Source: Hymenobacter montanus (GTDB taxonomy: Bacteria; Bacteroidota; Bacteroidia; Cytophagales; Hymenobacteraceae). Taken from it: a DNA stretch of 64,000 nt. The number at the start of each line of letters is the position of its first letter. Within the stretch, counting starts at the first letter, position 1. The stretch lies in NCBI RefSeq assembly GCF_014699115.1, contig NZ_JACXAD010000011.1, forward strand, positions 62,001 to 126,000, in the 5' to 3' direction. Shown here in pieces: positions 40,702 to 50,282 of this stretch. A program made the translations under genes and the position numbers. The notes under the pieces were generated by a model. That model saw only the letters and a program-made list of their open reading frames with translations. It searched no databases and was not told where the DNA came from.

Positions 40702-42996
40702 CTACCGCACCAACAGCCGCTGGGTGGTCACTGCCCCATTGTGGCCTTCCACCCGCACGAGGTAGACGCCAGCGGCCAGGCCGCCCAGGTTTAGCGCGTG
40801 GCGGCGCTGGGCCGGGCCCGGGGTTCGCACCACCCGGCCGGTTAGGTCGAGCAGGGTGAGGCGGGTGGGAGTGGCTGTTTCGGCGGTGGCGGTAGCCGTG
40901 GTGGGGTTGGGGTAGATGCTCAGGGCCAAAGCCCGCGCCGCCTCGGGCTGGCGCGCCGTGACGATGCGGTTGCGGGTGCCGTAGCTGAGGATGCCGCCGG
41001 CCTGGGTTCCGATCAATAGCTCGGGGGCACCGTCGCCGTTCAGGTCGGCGGTGGTCAGGGCGCTGTGAGAGTAGATGCCCAGCCCTAGCCGGGTGGACTC
41101 GTACTGGCCGCTGATGGGGTTGTAGAGCAAGTTGGTGCGCTCCGTGAAAGTACCGGTCTGGGCCCGGTAGTTGGCGAAAAATCGCAGCAGCCCGGTAGCA
41201 TCGACGGTGACCAGGTCGAGGGTGCCGTCACCATCGAAGTCGGCTACCGTGGGGCTTAGGTTATCGGGGCGCGCCCCGCCGGCTTCGCGAATGCCGCCGA
41301 AATCATTGTTCGCCAGCACAAAGGCATTGTCGAGGGGACCAGTGCCCCGGTTGCGGAAATAACGCAGGCTCATCCCCGGCTCCGAGACCTCGTTGGTGCC
41401 AACGAGGAGGTCGACGTAGCCGTCATTGTCCACATCGGTGAAGCAGGGCATGTCGCCCCGCGTACGGGGCAGCACGCCGCTCAGCGGGGCTCCCTGGGGC
41501 TTCAGGCTGACGGCGTTGGCGGCGTTGAACGCCACGGGCTGACCGGCCGCAGCCGTGTTCAGAATGTAGTACAGCGCGTTGCCTGACGCCTTCCAGGCTC
41601 CGTAGGCCAGGTCCAGGGCCCCGTCGCGGTTGAGGTCGACCAGCACGGGCTTGAGGCCCTGCAACTGTTGAGCGGCCAGTCCGAGGTAGTCGGCCGTGAC
41701 GAGGCGAAACACGGGCCGGGCCCGGGTGCCCTCGTTGCGGTAGTACGCCAGGGCGGCCCGGTATACACCACTGACGCGGTCGGCGTGGTTGCCCACGAGC
41801 AGGTCAGGTAAGCCGTCGCCGTCGAGGTCGCCAATGGCGGGAGCAGCTCCCTCGCTCACGTCCAGCATGTCGCTTTGCAGGAAGCCGGCCGGGCGATAGG
41901 CGAAGTTGGGCGCGCCAGTGGCGGCGGTATTCTCAAATAGCTGCACGTGGCCGCGCAGGCTCACTTGATCGGCAACGTTGTTAACCATGTTGGGCGCCAC
42001 CACCAGGTCGGGGCGACCGTCGAAGTTAGCGTCGAAGGAATAGCCCGCGGGGAACACGGGCACTCGCACCGGGGTGGCGGCCGAAGGGAAGTTCGAGCTG
42101 ATGCCGGCCGGCGTGAGCACGGGCGCCAGCGTAGTGCCCTGGTTGAGCAGGCGCGTAAGCTCGGGGCAATTGTCGCGGCCATCGAGCACGTCCTGGTCGC
42201 CGTCGCCGTCGAGGTCGAGCAGCAGCAGGCTGTGGCCGCCGGTGTGGGTGGGGCGGGCCGTAAAGCACGGCTGGCCGTTGAACTGGTAGCTGCCGCAGCC
42301 GCTGCACGCCTGAATGCCGCCCCAGTTGCCGGTAACTTGGGTGAAGTCGAGCGCGTTACCGCAGGGGCCGGAGCTGCTGTTGAGGTAAAGCTCAATGGTG
42401 GTCGCGCTGATGAAGTCATAGGTCATGATGTCGAGCTTGCCATCGCCGTTCACGTCCTGGATAGCCGGCAGGTTGTAGCCGCCAATGGTGAGGTTGATTG
42501 TGCCCGCGAAGGGCCCCGAAAACCGAATCTGGTTGGTCCTGAGCTGGAAGCTGGGCTGCCCATCAACCAGCACGTTGCGGAACACCCGGATTTCCCCGCC
42601 GTTGATGTACGTAAACAGGTCGGGCCGGCCATCGCAGTCGTAATCCCGCAGGAGGGCCCACTGGCGCAGGTCGGCGGGAAAAAGAGCTTCGTACTGCGGG
42701 GCATATTGCCACCGGCGCCCGCCCGGCGCGGTCGGAGCCGCCACGCTCAGAAAGGTATAGCAGCGGCTACTTTCGTGGTCGAAGGCGAACAGGTCGTTTT
42801 GCCCGTCGTTGTTCAGGTCGATGGTGCTGAACTGCGGCGTATTGAGCCCCCCGGCCCAGGCATTACCGAGCGTATCGGTACCCTGCACCACCTTCGCCAC
42901 GGGCCGGTACTCGAACCCAAATCCCGCGCCCGCCTGGGCCCGGGCAACAACCGAAAAAGCCAGCAGCGCCAGCAAAAGAGTAGTAAAACGGAGCAT
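40702..42996 (-). CDS. FG-GAP/VCBS-repeat secreted protein with T9SS sorting domain
   Basis: A 764-residue exported protein. The signal peptide is MLRFTTLLLALLAFSVVARA. Ten calcium-binding FG-GAP/VCBS-like repeats follow, each with a D-x-D/N-x-D-G-x-x-D/E-L/I core (for example DLNNDGQNDLFAF, DVNGDGKLDIMTY, DLDGDGLPDLLVG, DVDNDGYVDLLVG, DLNGDGAPELLIG), which predict a beta-propeller. The C-terminus is a type A T9SS sorting domain (LSIYPNPTTATA ... GLAAGVYLVRVEG). It is likely exposed at the cell surface for adhesion or glycan binding. A 356-codon antisense ORF is a shadow. Confidence 0.92.
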   Translation of the reverse strand: MLRFTTLLLALLAFSVVARAQAGAGFGFEYRPVAKVVQGTDTLGNAWAGGLNTPQFSTIDLNNDGQNDLFAFDHESSRCYTFLSVAAPTAPGGRRWQYAPQYEALFPADLRQWALLRDYDCDGRPDLFTYINGGEIRVFRNVLVDGQPSFQLRTNQIRFSGPFAGTINLTIGGYNLPAIQDVNGDGKLDIMTYDFISATTIELYLNSSSGPCGNALDFTQVTGNWGGIQACSGCGSYQFNGQPCFTARPTHTGGHSLLLLDLDGDGDQDVLDGRDNCPELTRLLNQGTTLAPVLTPAGISSNFPSAATPVRVPVFPAGYSFDANFDGRPDLVVAPNMVNNVADQVSLRGHVQLFENTAATGAPNFAYRPAGFLQSDMLDVSEGAAPAIGDLDGDGLPDLLVGNHADRVSGVYRAALAYYRNEGTRARPVFRLVTADYLGLAAQQLQGLKPVLVDLNRDGALDLAYGAWKASGNALYYILNTAAAGQPVAFNAANAVSLKPQGAPLSGVLPRTRGDMPCFTDVDNDGYVDLLVGTNEVSEPGMSLRYFRNRGTGPLDNAFVLANNDFGGIREAGGARPDNLSPTVADFDGDGTLDLVTVDATGLLRFFANYRAQTGTFTERTNLLYNPISGQYESTRLGLGIYSHSALTTADLNGDGAPELLIGTQAGGILSYGTRNRIVTARQPEAARALALSIYPNPTTATATAETATPTRLTLLDLTGRVVRTPGPAQRRHALNLGGLAAGVYLVRVEGHNGAVTTQRLLVR

Positions 42997-43230
42997 GGAC
43001 TCAACGATTCAGTTTAAATGATTAGCCGCTGGTAACGGGCGGATTGGTGGTTGCCAGCGCTTGGCTGGCTCAGCTGGCTTGGGCATTTCGGTCGCCAGTT
43101 AGAATAGCGCCTAACAACCAGCCATCAGCAACTACTAGTAACGAATATCGCGCGCGTTTCGCGTGTGAGCGTGGTTGAGTATTCATATTTGTAACAAATT
43201 ACCCTTCGGTTTGCTCTTACCATTCAGCCC

Positions 43231-44526
43231 ATGCTGCTTTATTCCCACTACCTGGCCGCGGGAGGCCACGTCAGTACCGACTCGCGCCAGCACCAGCCGG
43301 GCACGCTGTTTTTTGCGTTGAATGGCCCCAGCTTTCGGGGAGCTGATTTTGCGGCGCAGGCCCTGGCCAAAGGCGCCCGCCACGCCGTGGTCGACGACGC
43401 CCAGCTGGCCGCTACCGACCCCGCCCGCTACACCTTCGCGCCCGACCCACTGCGGGCCCTGCAGGAGCTGGCCCGGCACCACCGCCAGCAATGCGCTATT
43501 CCGGTGCTGGCCATCACCGGCTCGAACGGTAAAACCACCACCAAGGAACTGCTCACGGCCGTGCTGGCCCAACAATTTCGAGTGCTGGCGACGGTCGGCA
43601 ACTTCAACAACCACATCGGCGTGCCCCTCACGCTGCTGCGTCTGCGGCCCGGCGAGCACGAATTCGCCGTGATTGAGATGGGCGCCAACCACCAGCGCGA
43701 AATCGCGGCCTACTGCGAATGGGCGCAGCCCACTCACGGCCTCATCACCAACATCGGCAAGGCCCACCTCGAAGGCTTTGGCGGCCCCGAAGGCGTGGCC
43801 AAAGGCAAGGGCGAGCTGTTCGACTACCTGGCCCACGACCGCGGGGTCGTTTTTGTGAATACCCTCGACCCCAAGCTACCCGGCTTGGCCGCGGCCGTGC
43901 CCACGCGCCTCACCTACCCCGGGCCCGACGACACCTACCCCGTTACGCTGCTGGCGACCGAGCCCACCCTGGCTCTGCGCCTGCCCGACGGCACCGATGT
44001 TGCCGTCCAGCTCACCGGCGACTATAACTTCCCGAACCTGGCCGCCGCCGCCGCCGTGGGCTTGCACTTTAACATTCCACCCCAGAAAATAGCGGCGGCA
44101 CTGGCCCACTACAACCCGCAAAACAATCGTTCGCAGCTGCTGCGCACCCCCCACAACGAGCTGCTACTCGACGCCTACAACGCCAACCCGAGCAGCATGG
44201 CCGCCGCCGTGCGCAGCTTCGCGGCGCGCCCCGTGGCCGCCGGGCAAACCAAGCTCGTGGTGCTGGGCGACATGTTCGAGCTGGGCGAGGATAGCGCGCT
44301 GGAGCACCAGCAACTGGGCCAGCTGCTGGCCCGGCTGCCCCTGCCCACCATCCTGCTGATTGGCTCCGAGATGGCTGCCGCCGCCAGCGCGGCCGACCAC
44401 ATCCAATACTTCGCTACTAAGGCTGAGGCCGCGGAATGGCTGCGCCAGCACCCCGTGCGCGGCCAGCAGGTGCTGGTGAAGGGCAGCCGCGGCATGGCGC
44501 TGGAAACGCTGGTCGAGCTGCTCTAA
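43231..44526 (+). CDS. murF: UDP-N-acetylmuramoyl-tripeptide--D-alanyl-D-alanine ligase
   Basis: A 431-residue Mur ligase that adds the D-Ala-D-Ala dipeptide to the UDP-MurNAc tripeptide in the cytosol. The N-terminal MurF domain contains STDSRQHQPGTLFFALNG; the ATP-binding motif is AITGSNGKTTTKELL (about residues 95-110); then NFNNHIGVPLTLLR, VIEMGANHQREIAAYCEWAQP, TNIGKAHLEGFGGPEGVAKGKGEL, LLDAYNANPSSM and a C-terminal VLGDMFELGEDS. The length and all blocks match. It is isolated from a dcw cluster, as is common in this phylum. The start is ATG 43231. Confidence 0.95.
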   Translation: MLLYSHYLAAGGHVSTDSRQHQPGTLFFALNGPSFRGADFAAQALAKGARHAVVDDAQLAATDPARYTFAPDPLRALQELARHHRQQCAIPVLAITGSNGKTTTKELLTAVLAQQFRVLATVGNFNNHIGVPLTLLRLRPGEHEFAVIEMGANHQREIAAYCEWAQPTHGLITNIGKAHLEGFGGPEGVAKGKGELFDYLAHDRGVVFVNTLDPKLPGLAAAVPTRLTYPGPDDTYPVTLLATEPTLALRLPDGTDVAVQLTGDYNFPNLAAAAAVGLHFNIPPQKIAAALAHYNPQNNRSQLLRTPHNELLLDAYNANPSSMAAAVRSFAARPVAAGQTKLVVLGDMFELGEDSALEHQQLGQLLARLPLPTILLIGSEMAAAASAADHIQYFATKAEAAEWLRQHPVRGQQVLVKGSRGMALETLVELL

Positions 44527-44575
44527 TTGGGAGTGTGTCTGCTCTTGCTGGGCACTACTCGTAAGGACCAGGCTG

Positions 44576-45121
44576 CTAAAACGGGCTGATGAAGTCCTTC
44601 AGCAAGGGCAATTCCTGATCTTTCCCCGACACCAGGGGCGCGACCTCGGTGCCCCAGCTAATGTTCAGGTCCGTGTCGTCCCAGCGCAGGCCGCCTTCCG
44701 CGCTGGGCGCGTAGTAGTCGCTGCACTTGTAGAGAAAAATGGTATCGTCCTCCAGCGCCATGAAACCGTGGGCAAAGCCGGCGGGAATGTAGAGCATGTT
44801 GCCCCGCTCGGCTATCAGCTCCACGAGCTGGTGCTGGCCGTAGGTTGGCGAGTCCTTGCGCAAATCCACGGCCACGTCGAGGGCCCGGCCTTGGCCAACG
44901 CGCACGAGCTTGGCCTGGGCGTGGGGCGGGCGCTGGAAGTGCAAGCCGCGCAGCACGCCTTTTTTAGACTTGGATTGGTTGTCCTGCACCCACTGGGCAT
45001 CGGCGCCGGCTTGGGCCATGAGCCGGGCGCTGAACGTTTCGAAAAACACGCCCCGGTCGTCGGCAAACAAACGGGGAACAAACTCGACCAGACCAGCCAA
45101 GGCATACTGCTTTACTTCCAT
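44576..45121 (-). CDS. rfbC: dTDP-4-dehydrorhamnose 3,5-epimerase
   Basis: A 181-residue RmlC-type cupin that epimerises the sugar in dTDP-rhamnose synthesis. Characteristic blocks are DDRGVFFETFSA, QSKSKKGVLRGLHFQRPPHA (catalytic His), LVRVGQGRALDVAVDLR, IPAGFAHGFMALEDDTIFLY and CSDYYAPSAEGGLRWDD. Only rfbC is present in the window, with no rfbA, B or D. A glycosyltransferase gene lies just upstream on the same strand, so both may feed a surface polysaccharide. The start is ATG 45121, with an exact promoter box right upstream. Confidence 0.94.
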   Translation of the reverse strand: MEVKQYALAGLVEFVPRLFADDRGVFFETFSARLMAQAGADAQWVQDNQSKSKKGVLRGLHFQRPPHAQAKLVRVGQGRALDVAVDLRKDSPTYGQHQLVELIAERGNMLYIPAGFAHGFMALEDDTIFLYKCSDYYAPSAEGGLRWDDTDLNISWGTEVAPLVSGKDQELPLLKDFISPF

Positions 45122-45126
45122 CGGCG

Positions 45127-45134
45127 CAAAGGTA
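45127..45134 (-). promoter_or_regulatory. -7 promoter box of rfbC
   Basis: The minus strand reads TACCTTTG, matching TAnnTTTG, five bases upstream of the rfbC ATG. A TTTG 24 bases further upstream is a candidate -33 element. Confidence 0.55.
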
Positions 45135-45231
45135 GAGAGTTAAAAAGAACCTTTACGCCAAACCCGCCGCCTATTTTGGCGCGATGCCGCCTTGGTGCTC
45201 CGCCACCGGGGGAAGGGTACTGCTGCGCCCA

Positions 45232-46347
45232 CTAGGCCACTTGCACCTCAGCAATTGCCGTCAGGTACTTATCCAACACCAACTGCTCATCGAATCTGGT
45301 TTCGGCCAGGTGGCGGCTGGCGCACCCCATACGCTGCAAGTCGGCTTCGGGCAAGGCCAGCACCTGGAGCATTTTGGCGGCGAGGTCGGCGCCGCTGCGC
45401 ACCTGGCAGAGGTAGCCGTTGCGACCATCGACCACGGTTTCGCGGCAGCCCGGCACGTCGGTCGTTATAAGGGGCTTGCCCACCGCCGCCGCTTCGAGCA
45501 GGGTTTTGGGCGTGCCTTCGCGGTAGCTGGGCAGCACTACGCAGTCGGCCCGGTGCAGGTGGGCGGCCACGTCGTCGGAGCGGCCCAGGTATTCGATGTC
45601 GCCGCGGCGCAGCCAGTCCTCGAACGTGGCCCGGGGAACGCCCACCCCACCCGCCTCGTCGAGGCCACCGAGCAATTGGATGCGGGTGCCGGGCACGGCG
45701 GCCCGGACGGCCTTGGCCGCTTCGAAATATTCCACCACCCCTTTCTCGTACAGCACCCGCGCCACCATCAGAAATACAAAGGGGGTTTGGCGCGTGAACT
45801 CCGCCGCGGGCCGGAACTTGTTGACGTCGACCCCCGAGCCGGGCAGCAAGTCGGTAATTTCGGGCCGCACCAAGCCGTGGTCGAGGAACAACTGCCGGTC
45901 GTCGCCGTTCTGGAAGAACACTTTGTGGGGAAAGCGAAAGGCAAAACGATAGAGGCCTCGCGCAACCCGGCTCACGAAGTTTTTGATAATGAACACGGTA
46001 CCTAGGCCGCTCACGTTGTTGATGCTGGGCACGCCGGCGAGCCGCGCCGCGATGCTGCCGTAGATGTTGGGCTTGATAGTGTAGTGGAGTACTACGTCGG
46101 GCTTTTCGCGCCGGTAAATTTGGTAGAAGCGGAAGGTGAGGGCCGCGTCTTTCACCGGGTTAGTGCCCTTGTTCTCCATGAGGATGGGCACGAAGCGGCA
46201 GCCGAGCTCGGTTTCGAGGCGCGCCGAATAGTCATCGGGCGGGGCAATAGCCAGCACTTCGTGACCGGCGGCCTGCAAGGCCCGCACGAGGCTGGCGCGG
46301 AAATTCCAAATATTCCAACTGGTATTGATAACGATGGCGACGCGCAA
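45232..46347 (-). CDS. Family 4 glycosyltransferase
   Basis: A GT-B glycosyltransferase of about 371 residues. The N-terminal half has RVAIVINTSWNIWNFRASLV and VVLHYTIKPNIYGSIAARLA; the nucleotide-sugar-binding half has GSGVDVNKFRP, LMVARVLYEKGVVEYFEAAK and the E-x7-E motif in YREGTPKTLLEAAAVGKPLI. It resembles PglA/WbcM-type lipid-linked oligosaccharide enzymes. No ATG opens the frame: TTG 46347 (MRVAIVINTS) is preferred over TTG 46380, because the latter lies in a promoter-like GACCTTTG sequence. Sugar donor unknown. Confidence 0.85.
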   Translation of the reverse strand: MRVAIVINTSWNIWNFRASLVRALQAAGHEVLAIAPPDDYSARLETELGCRFVPILMENKGTNPVKDAALTFRFYQIYRREKPDVVLHYTIKPNIYGSIAARLAGVPSINNVSGLGTVFIIKNFVSRVARGLYRFAFRFPHKVFFQNGDDRQLFLDHGLVRPEITDLLPGSGVDVNKFRPAAEFTRQTPFVFLMVARVLYEKGVVEYFEAAKAVRAAVPGTRIQLLGGLDEAGGVGVPRATFEDWLRRGDIEYLGRSDDVAAHLHRADCVVLPSYREGTPKTLLEAAAVGKPLITTDVPGCRETVVDGRNGYLCQVRSGADLAAKMLQVLALPEADLQRMGCASRHLAETRFDEQLVLDKYLTAIAEVQVA

Positions 46348-46501
46348 AGTGGTGGAGCGTGGGTGGGAAACTAGAGGCAAAGGTCGGGCCCCGGGCGGTA
46401 TCCCGGCTTGGTGGACTCCACCTTTCGCTCTTTCGGCAGCCCGGCCGTGATATTCGTTGCTTACCTGGTACTTTGGGGCCCGATTGTGTGTTATCCTGGT
46501 T

Positions 46502-46798
46502 ATGAACCTTCAACTTGCCGCTTTTTCGCTGCTTTTGCTGCTGCCGGCCCCGCCCACGCTGGCCAAACCACCGCTGGAGCCGGGCCAGGCTATTTACCAA
46601 AAAAACTGCGTACGCTGCCACGGCACTAACGGCAAGCGCGGCCTCAACGGGGCCCACGACCTTACCAAGAGCAACCTCAACGCCTTCGGGCGCACCTACC
46701 TGGTTACGAACGGCATGGGTAAGATGCCGGCCTTTGGCAAGGTGCTCACACCGGCTCAGGTGCAGCAGGTAGTAGCCTACTCCCTCACGCTGAAGTAG
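46502..46798 (+). CDS. Small c-type cytochrome
   Basis: A 98-residue protein with a signal peptide (MNLQLAAFSLLLLLPAPPTLA). It has one haem-binding CVRCH motif (about residues 36-40) and a C-terminal region with GMGKMPAFGKVLTPAQVQQV, where Met in KMPAF is the likely sixth ligand. It fits the cytochrome c553/C-type monohaem fold and would be periplasmic. The frame begins earlier at 46457, but ATG 46502 opens the signal peptide. A terminator overlaps its 3' end. Confidence 0.88.
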   Translation: MNLQLAAFSLLLLLPAPPTLAKPPLEPGQAIYQKNCVRCHGTNGKRGLNGAHDLTKSNLNAFGRTYLVTNGMGKMPAFGKVLTPAQVQQVVAYSLTLK

Positions 46799-46843
46799 CC
46801 CGCCAGGAGCCGGCAGCAACCAGGCCCGGGCGGCGGGCTTTTT
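46798..46843 (+). terminator. Terminator after the cytochrome c gene
   Basis: GCCCGCC (46798-46804) pairs with GGCGGGC (46832-46838), followed by TTTTTG. The intervening loop is about 27 bases and can form a further small stem. Confidence 0.65.
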
Positions 46844-47680
46844 GTTTGGCGGCTATCTGAAAATAGTTATTGTTTCCCCATCGATGGCAAGCACCTCAAG
46901 GCCCAGTCTCAACGGGAGTAGAGAACGGGGCGCGGGCACGTCCGTACCACCCTGCGCTTGGCCCGACAACTATGACGCTCCGCTCGTATCATCTGGCCTC
47001 AGACTTCATATTTATTAAAGTAGCGGACTTGATTGGGTCTCAGCTGCAAACACCAGCCAGGGCCGCATCCACCACAGCCAATTCGGCCACCCACTGAGTT
47101 AACGTTGGGGTGAACGCCCGATCGGGAGGCATGATGTTAGGGCGCGCCTGCTAATTGGCTGCCCAGTGCTTGCTATGGGTAATAGATGCGCCCCATGGTG
47201 ATTAGCCAATACTTAACGCCGTCTACCAAGGCATCGTGATTGGCACAGGCCAGTTTTTTTGGCCTTGATGCGCTCCGGGCAGTGCCAGGTGTGATAACCG
47301 ACTTGGCTGACACCCCAACTTCTCAAATCATTGTGGGTCAATGTTTACATCTGGCGTTGGTCCAGCTTCCACAGCTTTTAACTAAGGCTAATAGTGGGCA
47401 AATAGAAAAATTTACATATCGGCTGTTGTAAATCAATTATTTATATATCTACCTTTGAAACCATTGACCCAGAATAGCTCCGCGTAGCTAACAGGAGCCA
47501 GTTGAAAATACTGGCCCTTCCAACCAGCTCGTGCCCTATTGCACCTTGGCGGCTTTCGGGATTGATGCCATCCGTCACTTCGGCCGTGCCCGCGCACCTA
47601 CCGTTCGTTTCTACTCCTCCACTCAGCTCACTACATGGGCACTAACCTAACCCAATCGCTCACCTTAAAAACCCTCAAAA
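46844..47680. other. Long non-coding stretch with possible gene debris
   Basis: Over 800 bases with no supportable gene. Toward the right end it becomes AT-rich. A minus-strand frame ending at 47173 reads NHDALVDGVKYWLITMGRIYYP and looks protein-like, but it is interrupted and out of frame further upstream. It could be a decayed mobile-element or resident gene; I cannot identify it. Confidence 0.35.
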
Positions 47681-48691
47681 ATGAAAAAAATCTTCTGCAC
47701 CGGAGTGCTTCTTGTCGCGGTACAATTGACAGGCTTTGCCCAGTGGACTCCTACGGGAGCAACGGGCAGTAGTACCATATATAATACCAATACTACTGGG
47801 AGCGTGGGAATAGGTATTTCTTCTCCGACAGTCCCTTACCAGAAATTGCACGTAGATGGGAGTATACACATTTCCCTTGAAAACTCAATTGGATTTAATC
47901 AAGCTGATAATTTTTCCTACAATGGTCGCAACATTGGCCATTATTCTCTGGGCTGGTATACAGAAGCTGGTGCTGCAGTAGCTAATTTGTCTGGATCTGC
48001 CGGAATTAGATTTTTTACAAATGCCGCAGAAAGAATGTTTGTTACCTCAAATGGTAATGTGGGTATCGGTACCCCAACTCCCTTGGGGAGGCTGGATATC
48101 AATCCTGGTGGCTGGAATAACATACCTAAGATCTCATTCAATCAAGTTGATGATAATCCTTCCATCCGTTTGTATCGCCCAACGGGCTCAATAGTCGGAG
48201 GGAATCTTACGTCCTGGGTCTGGTGGATTGAAAATGATGCATTTGGAACGCTTTCTTTTAAAACAGGAGGCCATGCTCTTGCGGGCAGTGAAAGTGTCGC
48301 CGCTAAAATCAGCTTTGACCGAAATGGAAACGTTGGGATAAATACCAGTGACACCAAAGGCTATAAGCTCGGTGTAAATGGCTCTGCTATCGCCACTTCG
48401 ATGACGGTGAAGCTGAATGCGAACTGGCCCGATTTTGTCTTTGCCGAAACGTATGGTCTGCGTTCCCTCTCCGAAGTAGAAAGCTACATCAAAGCCAACG
48501 CTCACCTTCCCGAAGTTCCCTCGGCTGCCCAAGTGGGCAAAGACGGCATCAATCTGGGCGAAATGGATGCGACCCTCCTCAAAAAGATCGAGGAGCTTAC
48601 CCTCTACCTCATCGAGCAGGATAAGCAACTACAAGAGTTAAAGAAGGCGAATGAGGTCTTGCAAAAAGAAGTACAGGTCTTGAAAAGATAG
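47681..48691 (+). CDS. Tail-fibre-like exported surface protein with coiled-coil C-terminus
   Basis: A 336-residue protein, distinctly lower in G+C than its neighbours. The signal peptide MKKIFCTGVLLVAVQLTGFA is followed by repeated segments of the GNVGIGTPTPLGRLDI type (three or four: SVGIGISSPTVPYQKLHVDG, GNVGIGTPTPLG, GNVGINTSDTKGYKLGVNG). The C-terminus NWPDFVFAETYGLRSLSEVE, LPEVPSAAQVGKDGINLGEM and EELTLYLIEQDKQLQELKK is shared by many Cytophagia and Flavobacteria surface proteins. Probably trimeric and surface-exposed. No T9SS domain. The composition suggests recent acquisition. Confidence 0.82.
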   Translation: MKKIFCTGVLLVAVQLTGFAQWTPTGATGSSTIYNTNTTGSVGIGISSPTVPYQKLHVDGSIHISLENSIGFNQADNFSYNGRNIGHYSLGWYTEAGAAVANLSGSAGIRFFTNAAERMFVTSNGNVGIGTPTPLGRLDINPGGWNNIPKISFNQVDDNPSIRLYRPTGSIVGGNLTSWVWWIENDAFGTLSFKTGGHALAGSESVAAKISFDRNGNVGINTSDTKGYKLGVNGSAIATSMTVKLNANWPDFVFAETYGLRSLSEVESYIKANAHLPEVPSAAQVGKDGINLGEMDATLLKKIEELTLYLIEQDKQLQELKKANEVLQKEVQVLKR

Positions 48692-48740
48692 CCCAGCTTC
48701 TAGCGAGAAACAGACATGAAACACCTTACGCACCTTCCTC

Positions 48741-50282
48741 ATGATAGATATACTTTACGCTAAAGCCTCGCACGAGGACTTCCTTAGCACCGCCCTATGC
48801 CAACGATTCCGGGTTAAATCGTTGCGGATGGTGTTTGGGCTATCCCTGGGGCTGGCCCTGGCTGCAATGGCCCCAGCACTGGGCCAGCGAAGCTGCGGGT
48901 CGGATTATGAGCAGCAGTATCAGAATGCTACGCCTGATATCCAGCAGCAAATGACGGCGATTGAGCAGCAGACACGGCAGTACCAGCTTGATATCACCAA
49001 CCGTACGGCACTAGCTTCTATCATTACCATCCCGGTGGTGGTACACGTACTTTATAGAACGCCCAGCGAGAACGTCTCCGATGCTCAGATCCAATCCCAG
49101 ATTGACGTGCTGAATGAGGACTTCCGCAAGCTCAACGCCGATGTGAGCAACACCCCGGCGGCCTTCGCCAACCTAGCGGCCGATATGGAGCTGCAATTCG
49201 TGCTGGCCAGCCTCGACCCCAACGGCAACCCCACGACGGGCATTGAGCGAAAACCGAGCACCAGAACCACCTGGGGCACCAGCAACGACATGAAAAGCAC
49301 CAGCACCGGTGGTTTAAACGCCTGGCCGGCCGGCCAGTATCTTAACTTGTGGGTGTGTAACATCGGCGGTGGCATTCTGGGGTACGCGCAGTTTCCGGGC
49401 GGGGCGGCCAGCACCAATGGCGTGGTTATCACTACCACGGGCTTTGGCCGTGGCGGCTCAGCAGTGGCTCCCTTCCACCTGGGCCGCACGGCGACCCACG
49501 AAGTGGGTCACTGGCTTAATCTGAGGCACATTTGGGGCGATGCATATTGTGGCAATGACCTGGTGGCGGATACGCCCACCCAGCAGACGAGCAACTTTGG
49601 CTGTCCCGCGTTTCCCCATCTTACCTGCGGCAATACGACCAGTGGCGATATGTTCATGAACTACATGGATTATACCAATGATCCTTGCATGTTCATGTTC
49701 ACAACCGGGCAAAAAGACCGCGCGCAGGCGCTATTTGCGGATGGCGGCCCATACCAGAGTTTTACTGCCTGCCCGAATCAGTTGTTCATTTCTCAGCCCT
49801 TGACCAGCAGTGGCCGGTACAAAGCTAGCAGTGCGGTAGTAGGGAGCGGCCCAATTTCTACTGGCCTCGGGGTGGTATACCAATCCGGTAACGAGGTGGT
49901 ATTGAATCCTGGTTTTTTTGTGGATGGCAGTGGCGGCGGCAGCTTTAGAGCAGTGATTGCGGACTGCAGCGTCAACGCCCGATCTGCTGAAGGTGACCGG
50001 CTGCTGAGTACGCAAGCGGGTAGTCAGGCTGCCACCACTCGGAAGCAGTTTACGCTGGAAGTGTATCCGAACCCAGTCAGTGAGGACCTGCACGTCATCG
50101 TAGCCCAAAGCAAAGCATATAGCGCCCGCATTTATAACAGCTTAGGGAGTGAAGTTCAACGCGTGAACTTGCAGCCCGGACAAACCAAAGTAGATGTGCG
50201 CAGGCTGCCACCAGGTATTTACTACATCCACACAACCTCGGAAAGCGGGTTGACTACCGCCCGCTTCCAGGTAAGCCGATAG
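48741..50282 (+). CDS. M43 (pappalysin-like) zinc metalloprotease with T9SS sorting domain
   Basis: A 513-residue exported protease. After a signal peptide (h-region [18 protein letters not shown]) the M43 domain carries [36 protein letters not shown] and the zinc motif [16 protein letters not shown] (HExxHxxGxxH), then [20 protein letters not shown] with the Met-turn. A beta domain follows and a T9SS type A sorting domain ([16 protein letters not shown] ... [15 protein letters not shown]). ATG 48741 gives a long n-region; TTG 48822 or ATG 48828 could be the real start. Confidence 0.9.
   Translation: MIDILYAKASHEDFLSTALCQRFRVKSLRMVFGLSLGLALAAMAPALGQRSCGSDYEQQYQNATPDIQQQMTAIEQQTRQYQLDITNRTALASIITIPVVVHVLYRTPSENVSDAQIQSQIDVLNEDFRKLNADVSNTPAAFANLAADMELQFVLASLDPNGNPTTGIERKPSTRTTWGTSNDMKSTSTGGLNAWPAGQYLNLWVCNIGGGILGYAQFPGGAASTNGVVITTTGFGRGGSAVAPFHLGRTATHEVGHWLNLRHIWGDAYCGNDLVADTPTQQTSNFGCPAFPHLTCGNTTSGDMFMNYMDYTNDPCMFMFTTGQKDRAQALFADGGPYQSFTACPNQLFISQPLTSSGRYKASSAVVGSGPISTGLGVVYQSGNEVVLNPGFFVDGSGGGSFRAVIADCSVNARSAEGDRLLSTQAGSQAATTRKQFTLEVYPNPVSEDLHVIVAQSKAYSARIYNSLGSEVQRVNLQPGQTKVDVRRLPPGIYYIHTTSESGLTTARFQVSR

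Noticed and set aside
41947..43017. 356-codon + ORF opposite the FG-GAP gene
   Set aside because: It runs antisense to ten clear FG-GAP repeats; the Val/Gln/Glu/Gly-rich translation is a shadow.
47173..47245. Minus-strand fragment reading NHDALVDGVKYWLITMGRIYYP
   Set aside because: It looks protein-like, possibly transposase debris, but the frame is broken within about 70 codons and I could not tie it to a family.
46870..47431. ORFs of 75 and 63 codons in the gene-free stretch
   Set aside because: No signal, domain or codon pattern; they are not conserved-looking.
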